From NCBI RefSeq assembly GCF_011045195.1, contig NZ_CP049199.1, positions 1-64,000 of the forward strand: a DNA stretch of 64,000 nt, read 5' to 3'. The translations under genes and the position numbers were made by a program. Positions 8,784-19,370 of the stretch are shown piece after piece. The notes beneath the pieces are model-generated. The model searched no databases, was not told the origin of the DNA, and worked only from the letters and a program-made list of their open reading frames with translations. The DNA is from Caulobacter soli (lineage in GTDB: Bacteria; Pseudomonadota; Alphaproteobacteria; Caulobacterales; Caulobacteraceae). Positions within the stretch are counted from its first letter, which is position 1. Each line of letters opens with the position of its first letter.

Positions 8784-11483
8784 ATGAACGCCCCCGCCCC
8801 CACCGTCACCCAGACCTATGACGCCACCGGCGCGACGCCGGTGATGCAGCAGTTCTTCGAGATGAAGGCGCGTCAGCCCGACGCGCTGATCTTCTTCCGG
8901 ATGGGCGACTTCTACGAGCTGTTCTTCGACGACGCCTACAAGGCCGCCGCCGCCCTGGGCATCAGCCAGACCTTCCGCGGCACCCACAACGGCCAGCCGA
9001 TCCCGATGGCTGGCGTGCCGCAGCACGCGGCCGAGGCCTATCTCTCCAAGCTGATCCGCATGGGCTTCAAGGTCGCCGTCTGCGAGCAGATGGAAGACCC
9101 GGCCGAGGCCAAGAAGCGCGGCTCCAAGTCGGTGGTCCGCCGCGACATCGTGCGGGTGGTGACGCCCGGCACCCTGACCGAGGACGGCCTGCTGGACGCG
9201 CGCGGCGCCAACCGCCTGGCCGCCGTGGCCGTGCGGGCCGGCCAGGCGGCCGTGGCGGCCGTCGAGCTGTCGACCGGCGAGGTCGAGTGTTTCCTGGTCG
9301 CCAAGGACGCCGTGGCGGCGATCCTGGCGGCCCTGGCCCCGTCCGAGACCCTGGTCGCCGATCGCCTGCTGTCGGACGACCAGCTGTCCCAGACCCTGAA
9401 GATCTGCGGCGGCCTGATCCAGCCGATGCCCTCGGCGCTGTCCGAGCCCCAGGCGTCGGAGACCCGCGTCAAGCGGCTCTACGGCGTCGACACCCTGGAC
9501 GGGTTCGGCGGGCTTTCGTCGGCCGAGATCGGGGCCCTGGGCCTGATCGCCGCCCATCTTGAAATGACCCAGGCCGGCAAGCTGCCGGCCCTGCGCGCCC
9601 CGCGCCGCGCCGCCGAGGCCGACGTGATGGCCATCGATCCGGCCACCCGCTCCAGCCTGGAGATCGACCGCACCCAGGGCGGCGACCGCAACGGTTCGCT
9701 GCTGGCGGTCATCGACCGCACGGTGACGGCCGGCGGCGCCCGCCTGCTGGCCGCCCGCCTGGCCCGTCCGCTGCTGGACCCGGCCGCGATCAATGGCCGC
9801 CTGGACGCGGTGGAGTGGTTCGTCGAGCACCGCGCGCTGCGCCAACGCCTGCGCGAGGTGCTGAAGGGTTCCGGCGACATGGCCCGCGCCCTGTCGCGCC
9901 TGGCCCTGGGCCGGGGCGGCCCGCGCGACCTGGGCTGCATCCGCGACACCCTGAAGACCGGGGCGGACCTGGCGGCGATGATCGCCGGTTCGGGCGACGC
10001 CCTGACCTCGCCGCCGTCCGAGCTGGAGCAGGCCTTCCACGCCCTGACCCCGGCGCTGCACGAGGGCCTGGCGGGCTTCCTGGAGGCCCTGGAGACCGGT
10101 CTGGGCGCCGACCTGCCGGCCCTGGCCCGCGACGGCGGCTTCGTGGCCGCCGGGGTCCGCGACGAACTGGACGAGGCCCGGGGCCTGCGTGACGACAGCC
10201 GCCGGGTGATCATCGGCCTGGAGAGCCGGCTGGCGGCCGAGAGCGGCGTGCCCCTGAAGATCCGCCATAACGGCGTGCTCGGCTATTATGTCGAGGCCAC
10301 GGCCGGCAAGGCCGACCCGCTGTTCCAGCCGCCGCTGAACGCCACCTTCATCCACCGCCAGACCCTGGCCAACCAGGTCCGCTTCACCACCGTGGAGCTG
10401 GCGGACCTCGACGCCCGCATCGCCCAGGCCGCCGAGCGCGTGCTGGCCATGGAGATCGCGGCCTTCGAGACCTGGCGCGAGGTCGCCCGCCTGCTGGCCG
10501 AGCCAATCCAGATCGCCGCCGAGGCCCTGGCGCGGCTCGACGCGGCGGCGGGTCTGGCCGAGTGGGCCGAGGACAGCGGGGCCGTGCGCCCCACCGTCGA
10601 CAAGTCCCTGGCCTTCGAGGCCAAGGCCGCGCGTCACCCGGTGGTCGAGGCCGCCGTCAAGCGGGCCGGCGATCCCTACACCCCCAACGACTGCTGCCTG
10701 GACGCGGCCGGCGAGCGCGGCGCGCGGCTGTCGATCGTCACCGGCCCGAACATGGCCGGTAAGTCGACCTTCCTGCGCCAGAACGCCCTGCTGGCGATCC
10801 TGGCCCAGTCCGGCTGCTACGTGCCGGCCAAGTCCTTGCGCCTCGGCGTGGTCGATCGCCTGTTCAGCCGCGTCGGGGCCGGCGACGACCTGGCGCGTGG
10901 CCGCTCGACCTTCATGATGGAGATGGTCGAGACCGCCGCCATCCTCACCCAGGCCAGCCCGCGCAGCCTGGTGATCCTGGACGAGATCGGCCGGGGCACG
11001 GCCACCTATGACGGCCTGGCCATCGCCTGGGCCTGCGCCGAGGCCCTGCACGACACCAATCGCTGCCGCGCCCTGTTCGCCACCCACTATCACGAGCTGG
11101 CCACGCTGGAGACGCGGATGGCCCACGTCTCCAACCTGTCCTTGCGCGCCAAGGAGTGGAACGGCGACCTGGTCTTCCTACACGAGGCCGCCGCCGGTCC
11201 GGCCGACCGCTCGTACGGCGTTCAGGTGGCCAAGCTGGCCGGCGTGCCGCCCCAGGTCGTGGCCCGCGCCAAGGAGGTGCTGGATCGCCTGGAGAGCAAG
11301 ACCGAATCGCCGGCCAAGCTGGACGAGCTGCCGCTGTTCGCCGCTTCGGCTCCCGTGCTGGCGCCTGTTCAAGCGGCGCCCAGCCGCACGGACGCGGCGC
11401 TGGACGAGCTGGACGTCGACGGCATGAGCCCGCGCGAGGCGCTCGACGCGCTTTACCGTCTTAAGGCTCTTCTCAAGACCTGA
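8784..11483 (+). CDS. mutS: DNA mismatch repair protein MutS
   Basis: Recognises mispaired and slipped bases and recruits MutL. The 899-residue product starts its mismatch-binding domain at about 20; the Phe-x-Glu motif lies in MGDFYELFFDDA. Connector, core and clamp domains follow, then the C-terminal ATPase with Walker A GPNMAGKSTFLRQ (about 654-666), Walker B LVILDEIGRGTATYDG and the helix-turn-helix tail. The ATG at 8784 places the mismatch domain at the usual distance. Transcribed alone after the dnaJ terminator; glnD follows 80 bases later. Confidence 0.98.
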   Translation: MNAPAPTVTQTYDATGATPVMQQFFEMKARQPDALIFFRMGDFYELFFDDAYKAAAALGISQTFRGTHNGQPIPMAGVPQHAAEAYLSKLIRMGFKVAVCEQMEDPAEAKKRGSKSVVRRDIVRVVTPGTLTEDGLLDARGANRLAAVAVRAGQAAVAAVELSTGEVECFLVAKDAVAAILAALAPSETLVADRLLSDDQLSQTLKICGGLIQPMPSALSEPQASETRVKRLYGVDTLDGFGGLSSAEIGALGLIAAHLEMTQAGKLPALRAPRRAAEADVMAIDPATRSSLEIDRTQGGDRNGSLLAVIDRTVTAGGARLLAARLARPLLDPAAINGRLDAVEWFVEHRALRQRLREVLKGSGDMARALSRLALGRGGPRDLGCIRDTLKTGADLAAMIAGSGDALTSPPSELEQAFHALTPALHEGLAGFLEALETGLGADLPALARDGGFVAAGVRDELDEARGLRDDSRRVIIGLESRLAAESGVPLKIRHNGVLGYYVEATAGKADPLFQPPLNATFIHRQTLANQVRFTTVELADLDARIAQAAERVLAMEIAAFETWREVARLLAEPIQIAAEALARLDAAAGLAEWAEDSGAVRPTVDKSLAFEAKAARHPVVEAAVKRAGDPYTPNDCCLDAAGERGARLSIVTGPNMAGKSTFLRQNALLAILAQSGCYVPAKSLRLGVVDRLFSRVGAGDDLARGRSTFMMEMVETAAILTQASPRSLVILDEIGRGTATYDGLAIAWACAEALHDTNRCRALFATHYHELATLETRMAHVSNLSLRAKEWNGDLVFLHEAAAGPADRSYGVQVAKLAGVPPQVVARAKEVLDRLESKTESPAKLDELPLFAASAPVLAPVQAAPSRTDAALDELDVDGMSPREALDALYRLKALLKT

Positions 11484-11563
11484 CATCGTATAGTGAAGGC
11501 GGCGGCTCGCCGGCCCGGCTTGAGGGGTTCGACGACCGCGCTCGGGAACCCCATATAGTCGCC

Positions 11564-14389
11564 ATGCCCCGCCGTCTTCGCCCTACCCCCCTGGAACATG
11601 TCGTCGACGGCCACGCCCTGCGCGCCCGCCTGTCGGCCGCCGCCCTGGACCTGATCGGCGACGAGGCCGGCCAGCGGGCCCGGGCCATCGAAATCCTGAA
11701 ACAGGCGCTGTTTCGCGGCCGGATGATCGCCAAGGAGCGGCTGGAGAACGGGGCCGGGGGTCTGGAGACCGCCCGCCTGCTCAGCGGCGTCACCGACGAG
11801 GTGATCACCGCCCTCTACGACTTCACCACCGTCCATGTGTTCCGGGCCCGCAACCCGACCGAGGGCGAGCGCCTGTGCCTGCTGGCGGTGGGCGGCTACG
11901 GCCGCCGCACCCTGGCGCCGTTCAGCGACATCGATCTGCTGTTCCTGCGGCCCTACAAGCAGACGCCGCACGCCGAGAGCGTGATCGAGTTCATGCTCTA
12001 TGCGCTGTGGGACCTGGGCTTCAAGGTCGGCCACGCCTCGCGCACCATCGAGGAGTGCGTCCGCCTTTCCAAGGAAGACTTCACGATCCGCACGACGATC
12101 CTGGAGGCCCGCCGGCTGACCGGCGACGAACGCCTGGGCGTCGAACTGAAAAGGCGCTTCCAGGACGACGTGATGAAGGGCACTGGCGCCCAGTTCGTGG
12201 CCGCCAAGCTCAAGGAACGCGACGACCGCCAGGCCCGGGCTGGGGCCAGCCGCTACATGGTCGAGCCGAACGTCAAGGAGGGCAAGGGCGGGCTGCGCGA
12301 CCTGCACACCCTGATGTGGATCGCCGAATATCTGCACCCGGTCGACCGGCCGGAAGACGTGTTCAAGCTGGAGGTGTTCGACCGGCGCGAGGCCAAGGGC
12401 TTCATCCGCGCCTTCGACTTCCTGCACGCCGTGCGCGCCCACCTACACTTCGCCACCGGACGCCCGGAAGAGCGCCTGACCTTCGACCTGCAGCCCGAGA
12501 TCGCCCGCCGCATGGGCTATGGCGACCGGGGCGACGCCCCGGCCGTGGAGCGCTTCATGCGCCGCTACTTCCTGGTGGCCAAGGAGGTCGGGGCCCTGAC
12601 CCGCGCCTTCTCGGCCAAGCTGGAGGCCGAGCACTTCAAGCACGAGCCCAAGGGCATCTCCCGCTTCCTGCCCGGCGGCGGCAAGCCCAAGCGCAAGGCG
12701 CTGGACGTGGCCGGCTTCTATGAGGACGGCGGCCGGCTGAACATCGACGGCCCGCAGGTGTTCGAGGCCGATCCGGTCAACCTGATCCGCCTGTTCAGGA
12801 CCGCCGACGAACGGGACCTGGATCTGCATCCCGACGCCTTCACGGCGGTGACCCGCAACCTGCACCTGATCACGTCGAAGGTCCGCCGCGACCGCCAGGC
12901 GACCCAGGCGTTCCTGGACCTGCTGGCCCGGGGCAAGCGGTCCTACCGCACCCTGACCCTGATGAACGACGCCGGGGTGCTGGGCCGGTTCATTCCCGAG
13001 TTCGGCCGCATCGTCGCCCAGATGCAGTTCAACATGTACCACTCCTACACGGTGGACGAGCACACCCTGCGGGCTGTGGGCCTGATCGGCGACATGGCCG
13101 CCGGCCGGCTGGTCGACGACCATCCGCTGGCCGTCTCGATCATGCCGCTGATCGAGGACCGCGAAGCCCTGTTCCTGGCCATGCTGCTGCACGACACCGG
13201 CAAGGGCGGGGTGGGCGGCCAGGAGAAGGCCGGAGCCCGCAGCGCCCGCAGCGCTTGCGAGCGCCTGGGCGTCGACCGCCTGAAGGTCGAGCTGGTGGCC
13301 TGGCTGGTCGAGAACCATCTCGTCATGAGCGACTTCGCCCAGAAGCGCGACGTGGCCGATCCCGGCACCGTGGCCGCCTTCGCCCGCATCGTCGAGAACC
13401 CCGAGCGCCTGCGCCTGCTGCTGGTCATCACCGTCGCCGACATCCGCGCCGTGGGGCCGGGCGTGTGGAACGGCTGGAAGGGCCAGCTGCTGCGCGAGCT
13501 CTACAACGCTACCGAGGCCGTGTTCCGGGGCGGGCGCGGCAGCGACGCCGCCGCCAGCGTCCAGCGCCATCAGGAAGCCGCCGCCGAGGCCGCCCGCGAG
13601 GCCCTGGTCCAGGCCGACCCCGCCGCCAAGGGCTGGGCCCAGGCCATGGAGGCCGCCTATTTCGGCGCCTTCTCGCAGGATGACCTGAAGGCCCACGCCG
13701 AACTGGCCCGCCGCGCGGCGATCCAGGGCGGGGCCGCCGCCGAGGGCCGGGTGCCGGCCGGCGCCAACGCCGCCGAGATCGTCATCGCCGCCAAGGACCG
13801 TCGCGGCCTGTTCGCGGATCTCGCCCTGGCCATCTCTTCCCTGGGCGGCAACGTCGTCGGGGCCCGGGTCTTCACCTCGCGCCAGGGCCAGGCCCTGGAC
13901 GTGTTCCATGTGCAGGACGTGACCGGCGCGGCCCTGGGCTGCGAGAACCCCCGCGCCCTGCGCCGCCTGGCCGACGCCCTGGAGGCCGCCGGTCGCGGCG
14001 AGCCGATCGCGGTCGAGCCCCGGCGCGGCGCGGAGCTGTCACGCACGGCGGCCTTCTCGATCGCTCCCACCGTGGTGGTCGACAACGAGGCCTCCAACGA
14101 AGCCACCGTGGTCGAGGCCTCGGGCCGCGACCGGCCGGGCCTGCTGCAGGCCTTGGCCCGAACCCTGGCCGACAACGGCCTGTCCATCCAGTCGGCCCAC
14201 ATCGACGGCTACGGCGAGCGGGCGGTCGACGCCTTCTACGTCCAGACGTCCGAGGGCGGGAAGGTCGCCGACGCCAAGAAGGTCACGGCGCTGAAGGCCG
14301 ACCTGCTGGCGGCGCTTGAGCAGAACGAGGCCGGGGCGCCGAATACGCGGCCGGGCCTGAAGCGGGCGCGGGCGAGCGTGGCGCGGTAG
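11564..14389 (+). CDS. glnD: Bifunctional PII uridylyltransferase/uridylyl-removing enzyme GlnD
   Basis: Glutamine sensor that adds UMP to PII proteins when nitrogen is short and removes it when glutamine is high. The 941-residue chain has the nucleotidyltransferase active site GGYGRRTLAPFSDIDLLFL (near 108-126), an HD hydrolase domain with AMLLHDTGKGG (near 535), and two C-terminal ACT domains that sense glutamine (about 740-815 and 850-925). Length is as in other alphaproteobacterial GlnD. No PII or glutamine synthetase gene lies in the window. Confidence 0.97.
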   Translation: MPRRLRPTPLEHVVDGHALRARLSAAALDLIGDEAGQRARAIEILKQALFRGRMIAKERLENGAGGLETARLLSGVTDEVITALYDFTTVHVFRARNPTEGERLCLLAVGGYGRRTLAPFSDIDLLFLRPYKQTPHAESVIEFMLYALWDLGFKVGHASRTIEECVRLSKEDFTIRTTILEARRLTGDERLGVELKRRFQDDVMKGTGAQFVAAKLKERDDRQARAGASRYMVEPNVKEGKGGLRDLHTLMWIAEYLHPVDRPEDVFKLEVFDRREAKGFIRAFDFLHAVRAHLHFATGRPEERLTFDLQPEIARRMGYGDRGDAPAVERFMRRYFLVAKEVGALTRAFSAKLEAEHFKHEPKGISRFLPGGGKPKRKALDVAGFYEDGGRLNIDGPQVFEADPVNLIRLFRTADERDLDLHPDAFTAVTRNLHLITSKVRRDRQATQAFLDLLARGKRSYRTLTLMNDAGVLGRFIPEFGRIVAQMQFNMYHSYTVDEHTLRAVGLIGDMAAGRLVDDHPLAVSIMPLIEDREALFLAMLLHDTGKGGVGGQEKAGARSARSACERLGVDRLKVELVAWLVENHLVMSDFAQKRDVADPGTVAAFARIVENPERLRLLLVITVADIRAVGPGVWNGWKGQLLRELYNATEAVFRGGRGSDAAASVQRHQEAAAEAAREALVQADPAAKGWAQAMEAAYFGAFSQDDLKAHAELARRAAIQGGAAAEGRVPAGANAAEIVIAAKDRRGLFADLALAISSLGGNVVGARVFTSRQGQALDVFHVQDVTGAALGCENPRALRRLADALEAAGRGEPIAVEPRRGAELSRTAAFSIAPTVVVDNEASNEATVVEASGRDRPGLLQALARTLADNGLSIQSAHIDGYGERAVDAFYVQTSEGGKVADAKKVTALKADLLAALEQNEAGAPNTRPGLKRARASVAR

Positions 14390-14449
14390 GGCGTGTCAAG
14401 ATTTGGCGCCGCGTGTTGCGGGGCCTAGTCGGCCGTGCTTGGGTTTCGC

Positions 14450-15010
14450 ATGAAGCCGAGCTTTACTTTTCCCCAATGGGCGCGACGTGTCACTGCGCTG
14501 GTCTTGATCTTGGCCGTGATGCTTTGTTTGGCCAACGCCCTTTTGGCGGGGTTCGCCGAGGAGCTAGTCGACCAGAGTCTGCAAAATAGCCGACAGATGT
14601 ACGCCGATTTTCAGGCGGCCGCGCGGTTCGTCGATGACTCTCGTTCGAAGACTGACAGGTTGGTCACCGACGAAGAACTCGAAGCATGGGCTCGATCCAG
14701 ACCTGGGCCTTCTTACGAGCCCTTTATCGTCGATCGTCTTTCCACATCGTTGTTCAAGGAGGGCGTCTCCGCCGTGGGCCCTCCTCCGCAAGGGTCGTAT
14801 CTCTTGGGCGTCTGGCGCGGCGAGTGGATGGAATATTACGCGCCCTGGTCGGGGAGGAGCACGTTGGAACGACGCAAGGGTGAATACTACGTCACCGGAA
14901 GTCGCCAATGGGACCTATGGGGCTCTCTTGTGCTCGCGATCCTGTGCGCTGTGGGAGCTATTGTGCTTTGGCGGAAGCCCTCATTCGTCCCGGATGGGGC
15001 CGTGCCTTAA
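14450..15010 (+). CDS. Hypothetical membrane protein with a terminal helix at each end
   Basis: Not recognised. The 186-residue product has a hydrophobic segment at about 15-36 and another at about 155-178, flanking an acidic, aromatic-rich soluble region that would face the periplasm if the N-terminus is inside. The ATG at 14450 is chosen over a GTG five codons upstream because it leads straight into a basic-then-hydrophobic N-terminus; neither has a clear ribosome binding site. Base composition and codon use are less GC-rich than glnD and murJ on either side, hinting at a young or transferred gene. A 16-bp perfect hairpin and a dyad element follow. Confidence 0.6.
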   Translation: MKPSFTFPQWARRVTALVLILAVMLCLANALLAGFAEELVDQSLQNSRQMYADFQAAARFVDDSRSKTDRLVTDEELEAWARSRPGPSYEPFIVDRLSTSLFKEGVSAVGPPPQGSYLLGVWRGEWMEYYAPWSGRSTLERRKGEYYVTGSRQWDLWGSLVLAILCAVGAIVLWRKPSFVPDGAVP

Positions 15011-15110
15011 AAGCCTCGGCGGGTCGGAGCTCTGGCGTTTGCCGTGTCAAGGCGCGGCCTCGCCGCTGGCGGATGACGGAAGAGGCGTGTCCGGAGAGGG
15101 TAGGGGACTA

Positions 15111-15146
15111 CGTTTAGGGACACACGCAAGCGTGTGTCCCTAAACG
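15111..15146. repeat. Perfect 16-bp hairpin of the gggacacac family
   Basis: 15111-15126 and 15131-15146 are perfect inverted copies around the loop caag. The core gggacacacg...cgtgtgtccc recurs at 32422-32447, and weaker relatives sit at 49417-49484. It may end transcription of the hypothetical gene upstream, but the recurrence marks it as a dispersed palindromic unit. Confidence 0.75.
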
Positions 15147-15158
15147 GTGGCTCACTCC

Positions 15159-15291
15159 CTTGCCCCCACCTGACCGCTTCGCGGTCTGTCCGCCCCCGTA
15201 GGGGGCGGAGGACGCGTGTGCGCCGGCGGCGGTGGCAGCCCTCTTCCCCCTGCGGGGGAAGACGACCGCGAAGCGGTCCGTAGGGGGCAAG
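15159..15291. repeat. Dyad intergenic element, copy B
   Basis: A 133-bp element with outer ends cttgcccc and ggggcaag and inner dyads gaccgcttcgcggtc, gtccgccccc/gggggcgga and cttccccctgcgggggaag. It is related to copies at 1538-1655 and 25095-25207. With the hairpin just before it, it accounts for most of the 409-base gap between the hypothetical gene and murJ; I see no gene there. Confidence 0.8.
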
Positions 15292-15419
15292 GGTTCGCCG
15301 CTGAAAATCCTCCGGAAATCCTTGCGGCGCGCCTATCGGGCCTCGCCGAACCCGGCCAAGCTCTCGCCCGCCGCAAGCCCTCGCTTGACGGCCCATCCTC
15401 CAGCCCCCAGAAGCCGTTC

Positions 15420-17069
15420 GTGACCGACATCGCGCCCCCCGAACAAGCCCCGCCCCCCATCGAGCCTGCAGCGCCCCCCGCCAAGAAGGCGGGCGGCCTG
15501 CTGAAGTCGTCGATGATCTATTCCGGCCTGACCCTGGTCAGCCGGTTCATGGGGTTCGCCCGCGACCTGGCGGTCTCGTACCGCATGGGGGCCAGCGCCA
15601 CCCCGGCCGCCGACGCCTATAACGCCGCCCTGGCCTTCCCCAACCTGTTCCGCCGGTTCTTCGCCGAGGGCGCCTTCGCCGCGGCCTTCGTGCCCGCCTA
15701 CGCCAAGTCGCTGCAGACCGACGGCGAGGAGGTGGCCGATATCCTGGCCGCCGACGCCATGGCCACCCTGGCGGCGGCGACCATCATCATCACCGTGGTC
15801 TGCCAGCTGGCCATGCCCTGGCTGATGATGCTGATCAGCCCCGGCTTCGGCTGGGGCACCGAGAAGTACAAGCTGGCGGTGCTGCTGACCCAGATCACCA
15901 TGCCCTACCTGCCCTGCATGGCCATCGTCGCCCACCTGTCGGGCGTTCTGAACGCCCGCGACCGCTTCGTGCTGTCGGCCGGGGCGCCGATCCTGCTGAA
16001 CCTGGCCACCCTGATCTTCATCCTGCCGCAGACCACCGCCGTGGGCGCGGCGACCTGGGGTTCGGTGGGAGTGATCGTGGCCGGCGTCGCCCAGGCGGCC
16101 CTGCTGACCTGGGGCGTCAACAAGTCCGGCGCCAAGGTCCACTGGCGGCTGCCGCGCCTGACGCCGGAAGTCCGGGCCCTGATCGGCAAGGCCATTCCCG
16201 GCGCCCTGGCGGCCAGCGCCACCCAGGTCAACATCTTCATCTCCGGCAACCTGGCCAGCCACGTGGCCGGCGGCCGCACCTGGCTGGCCACGGCCGATCG
16301 CCTCTACCAGCTGCCGCTGGGCCTGGTGGGGGTGGCGATCGGCGTGGCTCTGTTGCCGCGCCTGTCGCGCGCCGTGCACTCGGGCGACCACGACGACGCC
16401 CAGACCGCCATGGACCAGGCCATCACCCTGGCCATGGCCCTGACCATTCCGGCCGCCGCGGCCCTGGTCTCGATGCCGGGCTTCCTGTCGGACGCCCTCT
16501 ACACGCGCGGCCAGTTCACCAGTTTCGACGCCAGTCAGACGGCCTCGGCCCTGTTCTTCTACGGCCTGGGCACGCCGGCCTTCGTGCTGCAGCAGCTCTA
16601 TTCGCGAGCCTTCTTCGCGCGGGGCGACACCAAGAGCCCGATGCGGTTCGCCCTGATCTCCGTGGCGGTCAACGTCGTGTTCGGCGTCGTCCTGTTCAAC
16701 CTGGTCGGGGTCAAGGGCATCGCCGCGGCGACCGCCATCGCCTCGTGGCTGAACGTCGGCCAGATGGCCTGGGGCCTGTCGCGCAAGGGCCATTACAGCC
16801 CGTCCCTGGCCACCTGGTCGCGGGTGGCGCGGATCCTGGCGGCCAGCGTCGCCATGGGCCTGGCCCTGGCGGCGGCGTCGCACTGGCGGCCGCTGATCGA
16901 GGCGCCGCTGCGCGAGCTGGGCCTGCGCGGCCATACCGTCGGCGCCAAGGAGTTCGCCCTGCTGCTGACCGTTCTGGTCGGCGGGGCGCTGTATCCGCCG
17001 CTGGTCTTCCTGTTCGGCGGCGTGACCCCGGCGGAACTGAAGGGCGTGCTGCGGCGGGGCAAGGCGTAA
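15420..17069 (+). CDS. murJ: Lipid II flippase MurJ (MviN)
   Basis: Integral membrane protein that flips the peptidoglycan precursor lipid II to the outer face of the inner membrane. The product (549 residues from the chosen GTG) has a proline-rich cytoplasmic lead, then SSMIYSGLTLVSRFMGFARDL, typical of MurJ helix 1, and about 14 hydrophobic segments. The open frame extends upstream to 15216, but that part is encoded by the dyad repeat and is probably not translated. The exact start is uncertain; an ATG at 15513 would delete part of helix 1. A 29-nt inverted repeat follows. Confidence 0.93.
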   Translation: MTDIAPPEQAPPPIEPAAPPAKKAGGLLKSSMIYSGLTLVSRFMGFARDLAVSYRMGASATPAADAYNAALAFPNLFRRFFAEGAFAAAFVPAYAKSLQTDGEEVADILAADAMATLAAATIIITVVCQLAMPWLMMLISPGFGWGTEKYKLAVLLTQITMPYLPCMAIVAHLSGVLNARDRFVLSAGAPILLNLATLIFILPQTTAVGAATWGSVGVIVAGVAQAALLTWGVNKSGAKVHWRLPRLTPEVRALIGKAIPGALAASATQVNIFISGNLASHVAGGRTWLATADRLYQLPLGLVGVAIGVALLPRLSRAVHSGDHDDAQTAMDQAITLAMALTIPAAAALVSMPGFLSDALYTRGQFTSFDASQTASALFFYGLGTPAFVLQQLYSRAFFARGDTKSPMRFALISVAVNVVFGVVLFNLVGVKGIAAATAIASWLNVGQMAWGLSRKGHYSPSLATWSRVARILAASVAMGLALAAASHWRPLIEAPLRELGLRGHTVGAKEFALLLTVLVGGALYPPLVFLFGGVTPAELKGVLRRGKA

Positions 17070-17099
17070 AGGGCGTGGCCTTTGACGCCGAGGAGCCGC

Positions 17100-17186
17100 C
17101 CTCGTCCTTCGACAAGCTCAGGATGAGGGCTATTTTCAGCGTCGGCGCACTAGGAAACCTCATCCTGAGCTTGTCGAAGGACGAGG
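17100..17186. repeat. Perfect 29-nt inverted repeat
   Basis: 17100-17128 and 17158-17186 are exact reverse complements (core cctcatcctgagcttgtcga), separated by 29 bases. It fills part of the 318-base murJ-trpS gap; I see nothing else recognisable at 17187-17387, where the trpS promoter must lie. The arms resemble a widely dispersed intergenic repeat of Caulobacter-like and sphingomonad genomes (from memory, not searched). Confidence 0.8.
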
Positions 17187-17387
17187 TTTCGGGCCAAGGC
17201 CGCGGCTGCTCGTCAAACCTGGCGTCTTGCCCTCTCAGCTTCCGCCCGGTAACCAGCGTGCATGGCTTCGATCGGTTTCTCCGCGCCGCGATGGCGCAGC
17301 TTCAACTGACCCCGACCGCCGCGTCCTGCACGCGGCCTGCGCCACCGCGCGTCCGCCATACCGCTTTCGATATCCAGGGCTGAAGCC

Positions 17388-18422
<1,035 letters not shown>

Positions 18423-18484
18423 GCTCGTAGCTTATTAAGCACCCGTCTTGTCTGGTGAATGGACTCGTGTTGTGGTGTTGGTCC

Positions 18485-19240
18485 ATGCATGTGCTCTTCC
18501 TAGACGAGTCGGGTACTCCGCCCCGACCCCAAGACCAGCGCCCTTCCTACTTTGTAGTAGGCGGGATTATAATTCCTGAGACGTCTTGGCATCGTATGCG
18601 AGACGGACTCATGGGGATCAAAATTCGTCGTGGAATTAGGGGTGAGATAAAATGGCGTTACTTTGCGCCAGCTAACAATGACGCCAAAAATCCAATGCGC
18701 GGCCTGGCGCAGGATGTTCGCGACGAAATCAGGACAGAAATCTATCGACTGATGTCATCCGAGACAGCGGTTAAGACACTAGCGTGTGTCTCATGCCGGG
18801 AGGCCGCCTATGCGATGCCCTCGATTAACACGCAGGACGATCTCTATCATGGGACATTTAAGCCCGTGACCGAGCGTTTCGAATACCATCTCAGCGACCT
18901 AAGCAAAGTTACCGGTCGCCGGGAATTTGGGATCGTCGTCGGTGACCACCGAGGTCCGGGTGATGACAAAAGGTTGCGCGGCTACCACGAAAAGCTTCTG
19001 CATTCCGCGTCCGGATTTACAACGAACTACAAGCACCTAATCGAGGGGCTATTTATCCACCCGTCAAACCTTAGCGTTGGGATCCAACTCGCAGATATGG
19101 TCGCAGGTGCCGTCTGGAGAAAATACGAGCGCGGTGACGACAAGTATTACCAACTTCTTAAGCCAAGCCTTCGTACAAACGCGCAAGGTGATGAGGCCGG
19201 ATACGGAATTATAAAGTTTCCGAAGGCCACGTTTATCTGA
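18485..19240 (+). CDS. DUF3800 domain protein, probably acquired
   Basis: Recognised only as a DUF3800-type protein, from the N-terminal MHVLFLDESGTP (the acidic L-D-E-S-G motif) and a later IQLADMVAGAVWRKYE motif. These families are predicted metal-dependent nuclease-like (RNase H fold) proteins of unsettled role, often beside mobile or defence genes. The 251-residue product starts at the ATG at 18485, ten codons inside the longest frame, because the motif must be near the N-terminus. GC is near 50 percent over much of the gene against high-60s around it, with AT-rich codons (aaa, ata, agg), a clear sign of transfer. No integrase or toxin partner is beside it. Confidence 0.75.
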   Translation: MHVLFLDESGTPPRPQDQRPSYFVVGGIIIPETSWHRMRDGLMGIKIRRGIRGEIKWRYFAPANNDAKNPMRGLAQDVRDEIRTEIYRLMSSETAVKTLACVSCREAAYAMPSINTQDDLYHGTFKPVTERFEYHLSDLSKVTGRREFGIVVGDHRGPGDDKRLRGYHEKLLHSASGFTTNYKHLIEGLFIHPSNLSVGIQLADMVAGAVWRKYERGDDKYYQLLKPSLRTNAQGDEAGYGIIKFPKATFI

Positions 19241-19370
19241 AAGCAAGCTGGGACGCCGGGTGAGACCATAGTCCCAACGTGCTATATGACGCACTCCCGG
19301 CATCCGAATCATGTGTCTGTTCTATGTTTTAGTCAATAGACACGGCTAAGCTTGCAGAACTGGTGGTGCT

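Noticed and set aside
11518..11560. Heat-shock-like promoter before glnD (CTTGAG and CCCCATAT)
   Set aside because: The spacer is about 24 bases instead of 13-15, and the -10-like element is almost on the start codon.
15216..15419. N-terminal extension of MurJ in the open frame
   Set aside because: It is encoded by the dyad repeat element and following noncoding sequence and has no MurJ-like residues.
18423..19370. Prophage or integrative element around the DUF3800 gene
   Set aside because: Only one gene, no integrase, no tRNA or direct-repeat attachment sites seen; composition alone supports transfer, not a specific element.
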